This document shows positions 33,613 to 43,399 of a stretch of 64,000 nucleotides of DNA, one piece after another. Positions within the stretch are counted from its first letter, which is position 1, and every line of letters begins with the position of its first letter. The stretch is from assembly GCA_027475525.1 (NCBI GenBank), contig JAMWFC010000091.1, positions 771,621-835,620 on the forward strand, given 5' to 3'. The notes beneath the pieces were generated by a model, which did not search any database, had not been told where the DNA came from, and saw only the letters and a list, made by a program, of their open reading frames with translations. A program made the position numbers and the translations under genes. The DNA comes from Macrolepiota albuminosa. Lineage: Eukaryota > Basidiomycota > Agaricomycetes > Agaricales > Agaricaceae.

Positions 33613-36575
33613 TTACTCTGCAAAAATATCACTTTCATCATTCTCAGCATTCTCATCTTCCTCTTTTTCACTGGATAATGTAATGATATCTAAACTTATC
33701 TTCTCCACAAGAAAAAATTGATTTTCTAGCATCTCAATCTTTCTATCATCTATTATGTGGAAGTCAGGTATCATTGCAACAACAGATTCAATCTGTTTCA
33801 CATCAATTACCTGCAAAAATACATCTTGAAAATACATGCAGATATAAACCGTCTTGCATGCCTCTGTAAATAGAGCAGAATCTGGAGGTGAAAAAACAGA
33901 AAAGACTGCAAATGCATGAATTGTTTCTTCAAATTTGAGATGGAAGTAGTATTAGACTTCTGCAAAATTTGAAGCAATCTCATTTCAGAACTAAAAAGAA
34001 TATGTTAGATAATATTAGTATCTTACAAGACAAAAATGATACCTTGACAATACAAGTTTTATGCATATTTTTCAATGATTGTGATTCCATTCATAGTGAA
34101 CATGCAATTTGACCATTTGGGAGCCAAAGATGAGCTCATTGTCATACTGCACATAGCCATTGAACTGAGTTAGGCCACCTTCTTTCCAACCAAAGCTTTA
34201 TTACTTTAGCATCTGACACATCACAAAGTGTATCCTGACAGGCTCATAGAAGAACATAACCATCAGAGAGATCTATGGCATTGTTAGGAATGTGGTTCAA
34301 TTCATCATCATATAGACATAGTTTAGGCATCATAGCAGCTATTGAATTGATTTGTGCATGAAGAATGCCATATTGAGCTATATTTGCATATGGGTCTCAA
34401 TCTTGGTGAATTTCATTTCCTAGGTTGCCTATTGTAGTTTCCATGGCCCATTGTGCATAGCATGATAAAGGTCCTGCATGGATAGTTTCAGAAGCAATGT
34501 AAGTTAGAAGATGTATACTATGCTGAAGAAAATAGATGTGATCTGCACATCATTGAATATAAAGATTTTCGAACTCTAAATGGAATTCTGAAAGAAGCTG
34601 ATTCTCTTCCTTGAGTTGACTAGTAGTTATTGATGTCTGATAGAGTAGTTGCACACCATGAACAAATTTGCAGTAACTGCACCAGTAAGATCTAGACAAG
34701 ATGTTCCAAAGCAGGACTGGTCCTAGGCAGAAGAGATATATCAAGAATTCCCATGCCTTGTACTCTGAGTTGATCTTTTCTGCAGGGTTTTGAGGTGCAT
34801 GACCAAAGAAGAAGGAAGATATGGTCTTGCTTTTTCAATAGTCTTACTATGGGCATCCCAGATCTTTTCTTTAAGGACATACCAGTTCCAACAAGTATTT
34901 TTATTGTGTCCATAAGTTTTGATTGCCCCTCTACAGACCAAGTAGTATATCAGGATCATTGAGTGCCACTAAGTGCATCAAATCCATGACAAATATATTG
35001 GGAATGCCATAGGTATAGCAAAGGCCACTGAATATTATTTGTTTGGTTAATCCTGTTGAGCATTGAAAAGCATTGTACTGTATAGGTTTTTTTACAGACA
35101 ACAGAAGAGAAATGTCATTGTCATAGTGGACATGAATATCTTTCTGATATTGAGCCAGTTGTGCAAATGTCACATCAGAATGATTGCAACCAGAGATATT
35201 ATAGTCATTTGGCTTTTGCAGGAGGGGAAAGTAGTGTGATTCACATTCATGTCTCCATCCTGGCAAACCACAATGCAAATGACATCCATATTTGCCACTA
35301 TTACCAACCATGCCTGATATAAATGCCATGGCAGGGCCATCTGCAGTGACAAGAGTCAAAAAAATAGAGGATTGCTTCACATGTGACCTAATCAATGCAT
35401 CCCAGTATTTGAATCTCTCATTCTGAATGGCAGAAATGTGATAAAGAGCTGGAAATATCACAGAATCATAGTTTTTTGGTTTTCCAGGGCCACCAAAAAA
35501 ACCACCAGGTATAACAAAATGCTTCTTGTACCAAAATTGTGGGCTATGGATGATCCAAATAAAAATCCAACAGTCAGATTCCTTGTCACAAAAAAGCTGA
35601 GCACCATCAATTGACAACTGCAATGAGATGTCTCCTTTTTTGAACTTGCCCATCATCCATGCATTGAGATGCTTGATTCCACATGTAGTATCATTATACT
35701 CAAAAATTTCTCCTCTATTCTCAGCTGCCTGACAAAGTATCCTCTCAGTGTTCTCTTGCAGATAATGCATCAGTTGAGCAGTTTCTTCAGAATGATAGAG
35801 GGCCTGAATAACAGATCCAATGGGGATTGTAGAAAATTTACAACATCCCTTCATAGTTCCAGCATGATACCAAGGTTCTCCACAATTTGGGCAGGTATCT
35901 TTCAAGTCCAAAGGGCCTGTGAAGCCAATGCATGAATTAACACACATGTCATGAAGAATAGGAGCAACACCAGTGAGGACTTCTACCTGCCATTTGATTT
36001 GGTAAAATGAAAGGAAGGGGTCATCTGAGTAACACTCTTTTTGAGCTGCACAAACATCATTGTAAGTCTTTTCCGATGCATTTGTGGTGGCAATAAATAT
36101 TTGAAGAGCCTTCAGAAAGTGGTGATCATGTGTAGCGTCGCCGTGACTTCGTGACGGAACACGACCACCCACAGTATCATTTAATGTAACCTCAATTGCT
36201 ATCCTATCGCTTAGCTACGTATATAAGTCGTAGCCGATGTTTTAGTTACACAGTTACACAGTTTTACAACAGAGGACTTATCCTAGTTCTCACCGTGAAC
36301 TCTAAGTGTGCCGTGACCCTCAGCCAAAATTGGCAGGCTCCCGTCACATCATGCGTGTTGTCAAATGGTTGTGACAGAGCTTCTCGTAGATGCTGGATAT
36401 TATCAGGATCTATGCTGCTCTTCTCCAAAGATGCTATCTTGAGAAGCTCAATGAATTGAGCAGTCAGTTGAAGCTCTTCAATCTTCAAATCAAGTCTGGC
36501 AGTGATTGAGACACTTTGACTAAGTGTCAGGGGAGTTTCAAGGAGTGATACATCCAACATTTCGTGTGGTTGAAG
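33613..36575 (-). pseudogene. CACTA (EnSpm, Tnp2-like) transposase relic
   Basis: Minus-strand reading gives the order typical of basidiomycete Tnp2-like transposases: an N-terminal helix (QLTAQFIELLKIASLEKSSI), IATTNASEKTY, a CPNCG zinc motif preceded by FTGPLDLKDTC, LSIDGAQLFCDKESDCWIF, FVIPGGFFGGPGKPKNYDS, VTADGPAMAFISGMVGNSGK and CHLHCGLPGWRH, SGCNHSDV, FVMDLMHLVALNDPD, then in other frames YGHNKNTCWNW, FCLGPVLLWNILSRSY and, at the end, VIDVKQIESVVAMIPD and FFLVEKISLDI. The longest intact piece is 413 codons (36172-34931). Frameshifts, CGA-to-TGA stops and an inserted solo LTR (36131-36348) make it dead. No terminal CACTA inverted repeats were found. Confidence 0.8.
36126..36353. repeat. 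Solo LTR with target duplication inside the CACTA relic
   Basis: A 218-bp TGTAGCGTCGCC...CCGTCACA unit at 36131-36348 is flanked by TCATG on both sides (36126-36130 and 36349-36353). It contains TATATAAGTCG, a likely TATA box. It splits the transposase frame between QPFDNTH and HDHHFLKAL. It still has many CG dinucleotides, unlike its host sequence, so it arrived after the transposase began to decay. It shares only the first eight bases with the LTR at 1989. Confidence 0.9.
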
Positions 36576-37112
36576 CTGTTCAATAGAGTGTTGCTCAGAG
36601 TAACCTCGATCAGAGGTCTCTGGCTCGAAAACCGGATTATCATTATATTATTACTAAGCTGCAACAAGATGAGAACCTAGAAGGGGTCATAGCTCATGAT
36701 TATACTGACAACAGAGTCTACATGTTCTTGGGTTCTCCTTCTAACATGCCTCTCTCTTCCTTCTGGTCCTGGTCTCGTTGCTGCAAGAAGTTGCTGAGCG
36801 ATTCATTCTGTACTCGTTGGAGTTCAGCTTGACGACGAGCTCGTTCTCGTTGAGTAGAAGATTGTTTCAAGGAAGACCGACAACATTGATGGCCAGTGAG
36901 TACTTATATCGAGAATTTTGAACAGGGACAGTTGCGCTCAACAGCTTATGTAAAGTGACTGAAAATCTATCAAATCAAAGTTCGAGTTCGAAAGCCTGCT
37001 GACCGATGCATCCGAATCGACAAAGCACAAACGACATTGAACGAACAACAAGATTTGGTCGAAAATAATATGTAGTTTAACGTCATTAAATGTATGATAA
37101 TGTTAGTAATGT
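36576..37112. other. Sequence between CACTA relic and DIRS element
   Basis: A minus-strand stretch (about 36905-36750) reads LKQSSTQRERARRQAELQRV and ends at a stop; it could be an upstream exon of the CACTA gene. The remainder shows no feature. Confidence 0.35.
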
Positions 37113-37137
37113 GTTATAATTGCCGGAAATTTTTGTT
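37113..37137. repeat. 25-bp flanking direct repeat, left
   Basis: GTTATAATTGCC...TTTTTGTT, identical to 43045-43069 and directly outside the two ends of the DIRS element. Could be a target duplication or a conserved outer end; see findings. Confidence 0.85.
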
Positions 37138-37280
37138 AATTCGAAAGAAAATATATTCTGCAGTGCCAACCAATTTCATGTAAATAACTAGCCTAATACA
37201 TACATGCTACATGGGCATCGGGCACCGTCCCCGAGACGATACACCAATAGGGGGTATGCGGCATCATCGAGTGAGAACCC
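37137..37280 (-). repeat. DIRS split direct repeat B2
   Basis: 144 bp (TAATTCGAAAGAAAATATAT...GAGTGAGAACCC), identical by eye to 37575-37718. It forms the outer 3' end of the element; a 144-bp unique spacer (37281-37424) separates it from A2. Confidence 0.9.
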
Positions 37281-37424
37281 AAATGATGACGCAAACATGC
37301 GGATATGTAGACTAGTTAGTCATGAGATTAATTAACTTTGAGAATATATGATAGTAATATTTTTCATTTTAATCTAGAATGATGGTTTGAGTTGAAAATT
37401 AGTATGAGGGAGCAGGTGGGTGGG

Positions 37425-37553
37425 CGATGAAAAGGTTACACGTTGTTTTATGATGAATGTTACAATTCAAGAGCTCGAAAGAACGTGACCGTGACTCTCT
37501 AGACCTAAAACGCGTCCTGCTTTCCTTCCGTGCCTCCCCCCAGCAAACTTACA
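37425..37553 (-). repeat. DIRS split direct repeat A2
   Basis: 129 bp (CGATGAAAAGGTTACACG...CAGCAAACTTACA), identical by eye to 42916-43044. A 21-bp spacer (37554-37574, TTTCAGGCCTACGATCGATAC) separates it from B1 and is the likely site of the circle junction or recombinase core. Confidence 0.9.
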
Positions 37554-37574
37554 TTTCAGGCCTACGATCGATAC

Positions 37575-37718
37575 TAATTCGAAAGAAAATATATTCTGCA
37601 GTGCCAACCAATTTCATGTAAATAACTAGCCTAATACATACATGCTACATGGGCATCGGGCACCGTCCCCGAGACGATACACCAATAGGGGGTATGCGGC
37701 ATCATCGAGTGAGAACCC
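37575..37718 (-). repeat. DIRS split direct repeat B1
   Basis: Second copy of the 144-bp repeat, next to the end of the recombinase gene. Confidence 0.9.
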
Positions 37719-37783
37719 GTATCAAACCGCCGGAACGAGAAGCCGCGTATCGAATGCAGAGGAACGGAATGACGATGACCCCC

Positions 37784-38950
37784 CTAAGCAGCGGAATCAA
37801 GGAAGATGCCGGACTCCTGCATAATCGGTCGCAAGAGTTCGATATAGAGAGGAGCCAGTAGCTCTAGAGAACGCCAATAACGCAAAAAGGCGTCGGAAGA
37901 CCATCGTCCTAACACCTTCACAATGTCTGGAGGGATCCTTGACAACAGCAGATGAGTTGTCCCCCCAATGCGTAGGCAGTGGCCCGAAATGGGTTTGAAA
38001 CCATGCTGGACGAAGACTGAATTAAGGCGCGAGAGGAATTTTCGTTCTGTCAAGTGAACGCGTGAACCGTCGTGTGCAACGTACGTCGTGATGAGATCCT
38101 CCTCTTCAGCATAGTTTGAGGTTCTATGTCTATTCAAGGCTGTAATAGGATCCAACACCGTCTGTCTGGCTAACATGACGTCCTCCCCCTTCCTGCCCCC
38201 CATCTTCGTATTAGGAAGATGAAGGACTCTAGAGCCAAGATAAGAACTTGGATCTCGAAGATCTGACCATTTGGGAAAGAGGGAAGGGTCTGAACCTTGT
38301 TCGCAAGTTGGGATCATCTCTCCCAGACGGATTTGAGCCCAGAAACACGCGACCGCGCAAAAGTATATACAGACGTCCAACGGAGAATTCCAATCGATAT
38401 GGGATTCCAGAGCAAGTAACATGTCAATAGTCACGGGTGGGCGCGGTGGTTTGATAGATGATGGAGGCCGTTCGTTTTCGACTCCTTTGATCACGTACTT
38501 CAGCTGAATACCTCCCAAATAAGGGACACCGTTCTGAATGTGCCAGGCCTTCAAAGCACTGCATTTGGCGGCCACTGTATCTCCTGCGAGTTTCCCTGAA
38601 AAAGAAGCTGCGAAATCGCAAAGAATAGACTCGGGAATAGGCAGGAACGTTGGGATAGGGATTGGACTGGATGAACAGTAGTTTATAAATTGCCGAACAG
38701 AAGAAGCGTAACGTTTTGAAGTAGACATTTTCCAAGCCTTGCAAATGGTATGTTTCACGGTTTCGGACTGTCTGATGTGACGCACATGTGGATTGTGTAT
38801 GTTCGGGGGTCTATGAGGATTGCCACGAATCTGATGTGAGTCTCTACTCAAAGAGGACTGATGCGAGTACGAAACGGACTGGAGAGAGTTTTTTGTCGCA
38901 AAGAGCTCTGAGACGAAGCTCGATGCCATATGCTGCAGAAGATCATGCAT
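37784..38950 (-). CDS. DIRS tyrosine recombinase
   Basis: 388-codon open frame from ATG 38950 (MHDLLQHMASSF). The N-terminal SAM-like DNA-binding part spans about residues 75-170 (TSKRYASSVRQFINYCSS, AAKCSALKAWHIQNG). The catalytic domain shows the first Arg (FWAQIRLGEM, about residue 215), the HxxR box (GHCLRIGGTTHLL, about 325) and the nucleophile Tyr region (LGRWSSDAFLRYWRS, about 350). This is the R...HxxR...Y set of tyrosine recombinases. It would insert the circular cDNA into the genome without an integrase. It starts 79 bp downstream of the RT stop and looks intact. Confidence 0.88.
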   Translation of the reverse strand: MHDLLQHMASSFVSELFATKNSLQSVSYSHQSSLSRDSHQIRGNPHRPPNIHNPHVRHIRQSETVKHTICKAWKMSTSKRYASSVRQFINYCSSSPIPIPTFLPIPESILCDFAASFSGKLAGDTVAAKCSALKAWHIQNGVPYLGGIQLKYVIKGVENERPPSSIKPPRPPVTIDMLLALESHIDWNSPLDVCIYFCAVACFWAQIRLGEMIPTCEQGSDPSLFPKWSDLRDPSSYLGSRVLHLPNTKMGGRKGEDVMLARQTVLDPITALNRHRTSNYAEEEDLITTYVAHDGSRVHLTERKFLSRLNSVFVQHGFKPISGHCLRIGGTTHLLLSRIPPDIVKVLGRWSSDAFLRYWRSLELLAPLYIELLRPIMQESGIFLDSAA

Positions 38951-39029
38951 CTTAGGTGAAGGTTCAACGTGTTTAACAGGTGCCTTTTAACCAATCAACG
39001 TACAGGAGGCTGACCGATCAGAACGTCAA

Positions 39030-41191
39030 CTAGGCTATCGGAATAGGGAGGTCGTGAAAAGGGATACTTCCTGAAACAAGACCTTTAAGATATACAGGTA
39101 TAGCAGGTGGAAATGGGTACAACAATCGACGAGATAAAAATAAGCCTCTGGAAGGCTTGTCTGCCAAATTAGATTCAGTTGCTATCCATACGACTGAGAT
39201 CCATATTGAGTGCGCTTGAAAATTGCTAACGATATGTCGAAGTATGAAGTTGGATGCTGAATTGCGTGAACGCCCAGCGGCCAGTGCGCCTACGCATCCT
39301 GCATTATCCGAGCGAAGGACAATATGACAATTTCTATAGCCCGCTGCGATCAATGTTCTTACCGCAAGATCGATGGCTACCATCTCGGCCCAACCGATAT
39401 CCCTCTCTGTGGATTTCCATCCTGGTAGTAGCTTCCAGGCCAGCCATTTCCCATTCAGGACGAATCCAATACCCCACGACGTTGATGCATCGACGTGGAC
39501 CACCAAATTGAGAGGTTCAGGTGGGCGCACAATGGCCAAGGAACAGGCTGAATTCGTGAGTTGATCTTTCCACCACTCGATATCCTCAGAAACTGCTGGA
39601 GTAATCCTGTGTTTTGTCCAGGTAGGGGAATCTGGAGCAAAGCCTGATCGAAAACGGTAGAGAGAAGGTAAGTGGGAGCGACCTTCTGGCATAATCAATG
39701 TTATGTGATTCAGAGTTCCGATAACTGACTCCACTTCTCGCATTGAAATAAACGTTCCTACATGCCAGTTTGCAAGCTTGCTGAGATACTTATCGCGTTT
39801 TGTCGCTGGTAAGGTTACAGTCTTGAGCTCCAAGGACCATTCGAAACCAATATATGTGAATTGGTTGGCGAAAGGCACAAACTTTTCGGGAGCCCATGGC
39901 CATCCCAGGTGCTCTGCGACTGACCATATAAGCTCCTCGGAGTATGTGTAATACGTAGTCGCATGGGAGCCCATGGCCATCCCAGGTGCTCTGCGACTGA
40001 CCATATAAGCTCCTCGGAGTATGTGTAATACGTAGTCGCATCGTTCCGTTGGTGTGGGTATCGAAAAAAAATAAAATCATCCACCCATTTCAAAATTGCC
40101 TCGACTCCCTTCGATTGGTAGATGTGAACCATTGCGTCTGCCACCCAACCAAAGATACCGGGAGCTGATGAGATGCCAAAGTTCAGACGATGATCAAAGA
40201 CGACCTCGTCATTGATAGAAAGCGCTGTAAATAGTTGTTCTTCGGGACGGGTTGGAATGATACGGAAGGCCGACTCTACGTCAAAGACCGCCACTTGAGT
40301 AAGTGGAGGAGCGTCGGCCACCAACAGCCAACATGCTGAAAAAGATCCCCACTCGCACTGAAAACGTTTGGCGTCAATATAAGAATTGACTGACTGAGTA
40401 GAAGATAAATTTCGTGGGAAAGAATGGTCGACAGTGATTCGAAGTTTGCCACGAGAACTCTCAATTACATTAAGGGGAGCGGTACGATAGTGTCCGAATA
40501 AGCTACGAATAAGGGAAGGGGGGTATCCTGTGGAAATGCGACCGAGCAAACGTTCTTTGGAATATTTTTCGACAATAAAATTGTGATGATCGGGAGATCG
40601 GTAATGATTAGGAGGAGAGAAGGTGTCGCTTAAGGTAAAGTTTTCCAAACCCAATGAAAAGCCGTGTTTCAAACCGAGGATGACATGTGCAAATTTTTCG
40701 GTGGCCCCGATATCTGCAAGCACCTGGGACCAATTCTGAACTTTAAGGGGGGTGCTTACAGGGAAGAACTGCTTAAGCAGCGCAGTTCTGGGCATTGTGC
40801 TGACCATCTCCACACAAGGAACATGCGTGTCGGTGGGCACAGTTGGTGGCAGTACAGGACTGAGGTCCGTTGTATGTGTAGCAGTACGAGGCTCCGTCAG
40901 CATCACACCAACGGCCGTTGATTCGTCGGAGAATCTTTCCCTGTCGAGTACATGCACCGAATCGGTGCTCGTCTGATCCACAGACCATGCACTTAATGGC
41001 CTTGAATGTGCCATCTCGTTGCTGGCCATCGAATGGGCCCCGTCGGAAGGAACGGCCTCGGCGCGAGAAACTGCCTCGAGACGACGACGTTTCCGTGGAG
41101 GATCGTGAGTTTTGCGAATCAGAAGAGTGCGGTCGAAAGGAAGTCTCCTGTCTGTAATGGGAGGAGTTGGGAAATGTAGTGCCATCCCCAA
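39030..41191 (-). pseudogene. DIRS reverse transcriptase and RNase H, one 77-bp duplication
   Basis: Two frames, 41191-39815 and 40004-39030, overlap across the exact 77-bp duplication 39888-40041; without one copy they form a single frame of 695 codons. The first part has RT motifs (STGYPPSLIRSLFGHYRTAP; LRITVDHSFPRNLSS; VAVFDVESAFRIIP; LNFGISSAPGIFG; ILKWVDDFIFF, with VDD in place of YxDD). The second part has an RNase H domain (LVVHVDASTSWGIGFVLNG; WAEMVAIDLAVRTL; VLRSDNAGCVGAL). The start overlaps gag by 419 nt in another frame, as is usual in DIRS elements. Probably functional if the duplication is an assembly error. Confidence 0.85.
39888..40041. repeat. Exact 77-bp tandem duplication (e), in DIRS RT
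   Basis: Units 39888-39964 and 39965-40041 are identical (GGGAGCCCATGGCC...GTAGTCGCAT). Confidence 0.95.
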
Positions 41192-42905
41192 AAAGAAGGT
41201 CTGAAGGCTGGTTCAACGTGCGCCGAATATTGTCCGTCATGTAGTCCTGCATTTTCTTTTCGAACACAAGTTTATGCCAGTCGTGCACGCTGCAAACCCC
41301 CCGATTCTGTAAATAGGCATGTCGAATGTACATATCGTAAGCTAGGTACACCGGGAAGTGATCTCCAAAGTCGTGCCGATGATGAATGCGATCGTAGTGC
41401 TGTTTGAAAGAGTCGGCAATAGCGTGGGCAGTGGGACCTCCAATTGCCCCATCCTTACCTGCCTTCAGGCAGTGTCGTATCACCCAAACCAAGGTTTTCG
41501 AAGCTTGCATGAATTCGTATGGAGTCAGGAAACGCTCCTTGCTAAGATCGAAGCGGGCCGACGATACCTGCAGTTCACCGGATGATGAGAGAGAAAAGGC
41601 TGAATCACTGTGACGATTCGACGACGTCAATGCCCGATGACATGCGGCATTGGTGAGAAGGTCAAGGGGCACGTAAATCTGCCAACCAAGATTGAAAACA
41701 CGCTGAATGCGGAGCGGGATCGGCATGATATTAGGGTCAAGTTCCGCTCCACCAATGGGAGGAGCTTCCAAGAATGAGTGGGAGGGGCCTGCGGAAAGTG
41801 CAGGAAGTGCAACGACCGGCGTAAAGCCGTGGGGCGTCTCCCGTGCATCGAGTGTAGACACCTGGGTCTGGGTGTCAGGTGTAAAGCCTGCAGAAGTATG
41901 TGGAATGCCGGAGGGCTGAGGCACCTGGAGAGGTGCGGTAGTGCTCTGGAGATGATTGAGCGAATTAAGTAAGGCAGGCGTAAAGCTGTCCGGCATGGGC
42001 TCTGTAGGAGCTACTGCTGAAATAGCGGATGTATGCGTGGCTGGTTGTGCAACGTGGGAGGCGAATTTATGCATTAGCTCCGTCAAATCTGCCCTTGTAA
42101 GCGTAATGGTATCCAGGCCATTGTATGGAGAGGCAGGGGTGGCACGAGGGATAGAAGGTTGTACAATGTTCAACGGTTGCGCAGTGTTAGGTTGCGCCGT
42201 GTCTGAAGGAGGATGCAAGCCATAGTGGATGGCCTGATGAATGACGGTCTCCACCTCGGGAATAGAGGGAGGGTGAGCGCGTGAAGGAACATCCAGAGCT
42301 GGTTCGCTTCGGGGCGGAGTATGAGGTGCTGCCCGAACTGGGGAAGGGACAACTGGAGAACGGGGGCGGGTGCGAATCGGCGTAAACATAGTGGTGGGTG
42401 TCCTGGAAGTGTTGGCTCGAGGCAAAGTCGAAGACGGATGTAAAGTCCGCGGAGCTGCAAGAAAGGTCTGGGATACAGTGGGTAAGGCGTTCGATCGGCG
42501 GCCAGGATCGTCCGCAGGAGTAGGTGTCCGGTCCGGTATTGTGGCAAGAGGAGTTGCCAGACTGGCGGGGATGGGCACATTAGCCCCGCCCGGGGTATCT
42601 TGCACGTCGCGCTCGAGTCCGGAGTCGGAAGGCGAGTCCTCCTCACGCGCGTCTTCCACAGAAGGGAGAGTAATCGTGGAAGGGGCCCTGGAGCCCATAC
42701 GAGGCGCCCGGGTAAGTGAGGGGCCCTCCCCCCCCCTCGATGACGGGGGAAGGATACGAGATCTCGTGCGCGGGCGATTGCTCGCCGCGGCCCTCCCCCC
42801 CCCTCGATGACGGGGAAGGATACGAGATCTCGTGCGCGGGCGATTGCTCGCCGCGAGTGACGCGGAGGTGCTCTCGAATGCGCTAGGAGAAACCATTGGA
42901 ATCAC
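40773..42905 (-). CDS. DIRS gag-like protein with two zinc knuckles
   Basis: 710-codon frame from ATG 42905 (MIPMVSPSAFESTSASLAAS), 11 bp inside repeat A1. The N-terminal ~270 residues are Pro/Ser/Arg-rich and contain a 22-residue tandem repeat (NRPRTRSRILP twice). A middle domain carries helices (RVFNLGWQIYVPLDLLTNAA; FMQASKTLVWVIRHCLKAGK; YDMYIRHAYLQNRGVCSVHD). The C-terminus has two CX2CX4HX4C knuckles (CMVCGSDEHRFGAC and CSLCGDGQHNAQNC) after an Arg/Gly/Ser-rich stretch. It ends NCAA. This is the order of DIRS gag proteins; it should coat the element RNA. Confidence 0.85.
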   Translation of the reverse strand: MIPMVSPSAFESTSASLAASNRPRTRSRILPRHRGGGRAAASNRPRTRSRILPPSSRGGEGPSLTRAPRMGSRAPSTITLPSVEDAREEDSPSDSGLERDVQDTPGGANVPIPASLATPLATIPDRTPTPADDPGRRSNALPTVSQTFLAAPRTLHPSSTLPRANTSRTPTTMFTPIRTRPRSPVVPSPVRAAPHTPPRSEPALDVPSRAHPPSIPEVETVIHQAIHYGLHPPSDTAQPNTAQPLNIVQPSIPRATPASPYNGLDTITLTRADLTELMHKFASHVAQPATHTSAISAVAPTEPMPDSFTPALLNSLNHLQSTTAPLQVPQPSGIPHTSAGFTPDTQTQVSTLDARETPHGFTPVVALPALSAGPSHSFLEAPPIGGAELDPNIMPIPLRIQRVFNLGWQIYVPLDLLTNAACHRALTSSNRHSDSAFSLSSSGELQVSSARFDLSKERFLTPYEFMQASKTLVWVIRHCLKAGKDGAIGGPTAHAIADSFKQHYDRIHHRHDFGDHFPVYLAYDMYIRHAYLQNRGVCSVHDWHKLVFEKKMQDYMTDNIRRTLNQPSDLLFGDGTTFPNSSHYRQETSFRPHSSDSQNSRSSTETSSSRGSFSRRGRSFRRGPFDGQQRDGTFKAIKCMVCGSDEHRFGACTRQGKILRRINGRWCDADGASYCYTYNGPQSCTATNCAHRHACSLCGDGQHNAQNCAA
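42720..42860. repeat. 66/67-bp tandem repeat in DIRS gag
   Basis: GGGGAAGGATACGAGATCTC...GATTGCTCGCCGCG occurs twice, with one G indel between copies. It encodes the NRPRTRSRILP repeats on the minus strand. Not of the 77-bp kind. Confidence 0.85.
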
Positions 42906-42915
42906 GTAGTCAACT

Positions 42916-43044
42916 CGATGAAAAGGTTACACGTTGTTTTATGATGAATGTTACAATTCAAGAGCTCGAAAGAACGTGACCGTGACTCTCTAGACCTAAA
43001 ACGCGTCCTGCTTTCCTTCCGTGCCTCCCCCCAGCAAACTTACA
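42916..43044 (-). repeat. DIRS split direct repeat A1
   Basis: 129 bp, identical by eye to A2 at 37425-37553. It forms the outer 5' end of the element and sits just upstream of gag. Confidence 0.9.
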
Positions 43045-43069
43045 GTTATAATTGCCGGAAATTTTTGTT
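43045..43069. repeat. 25-bp flanking direct repeat, right
   Basis: Identical to 37113-37137, directly next to repeat A1. Confidence 0.85.
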
Positions 43070-43399
43070 TATACCCCGACTTTTGACTGGGCTGAGCGCT
43101 GGGTTTACTCTCTAGATAGAAAAAATTTTCAATGATGCATGCAATTTAGGTACTCCCAAACAAGTATCAAATGCAAGTCAAGGCTATGGATACAGCATCA
43201 GTGAGCATAAAGGTCGATTAGTAGCGGAAGCTGCTGAATATGGTCGCGAACAAGGAAAGCGTCCTACAACAGGGACTCAAGGAAAGTTGAAGTCCGTCAG
43301 AGGATTTTGCCGGACCGGGGCAGAGCTGAACCACGTGGCCACATATCTGAGATCTCTAATGGGCTTGACATATCACTTTTTCTACCATCTTCTTCTACT
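43070..43399 (+). promoter_or_regulatory. Upstream region of the HECT ligase gene
   Basis: 330 bp between the DIRS insertion and the start codon. It contains pyrimidine-rich tracts just before the ATG (CTACCATCTTCTTCTACT). An open stretch (about 43130-43330) reads GYGYSISEHKGRLVAEAAEY, which I do not recognise and regard as chance or an old exon scrap. No clear TATA box. Confidence 0.4.

Larger units (their letters stand above)
37138..43044 (-). mobile_element. DIRS/PAT-like tyrosine-recombinase retrotransposon
   Basis: Minus-strand element with gag, RT/RNase H and tyrosine recombinase and no integrase, protease or LTRs. Its ends are split direct repeats. Reading in element orientation: A1 (plus 42916-43044), ORFs, B1 (37575-37718), A2 (37425-37553), B2 (37137-37280). 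A1 and A2 (129 bp) and B1 and B2 (144 bp) look identical. That A1-ORFs-B1-A2-B2 order is the diagnostic PAT-like arrangement. The ORFs are open except for one 77-bp duplication in RT, so the copy is recent. It lies 330 bp upstream of the HECT ligase start codon. Confidence 0.9.

Noticed and set aside
37784..38950. Reading the tyrosine recombinase as a Crypton
   Set aside because: It is linked to gag and RT/RNase H within split direct repeats, which defines a DIRS-type element.
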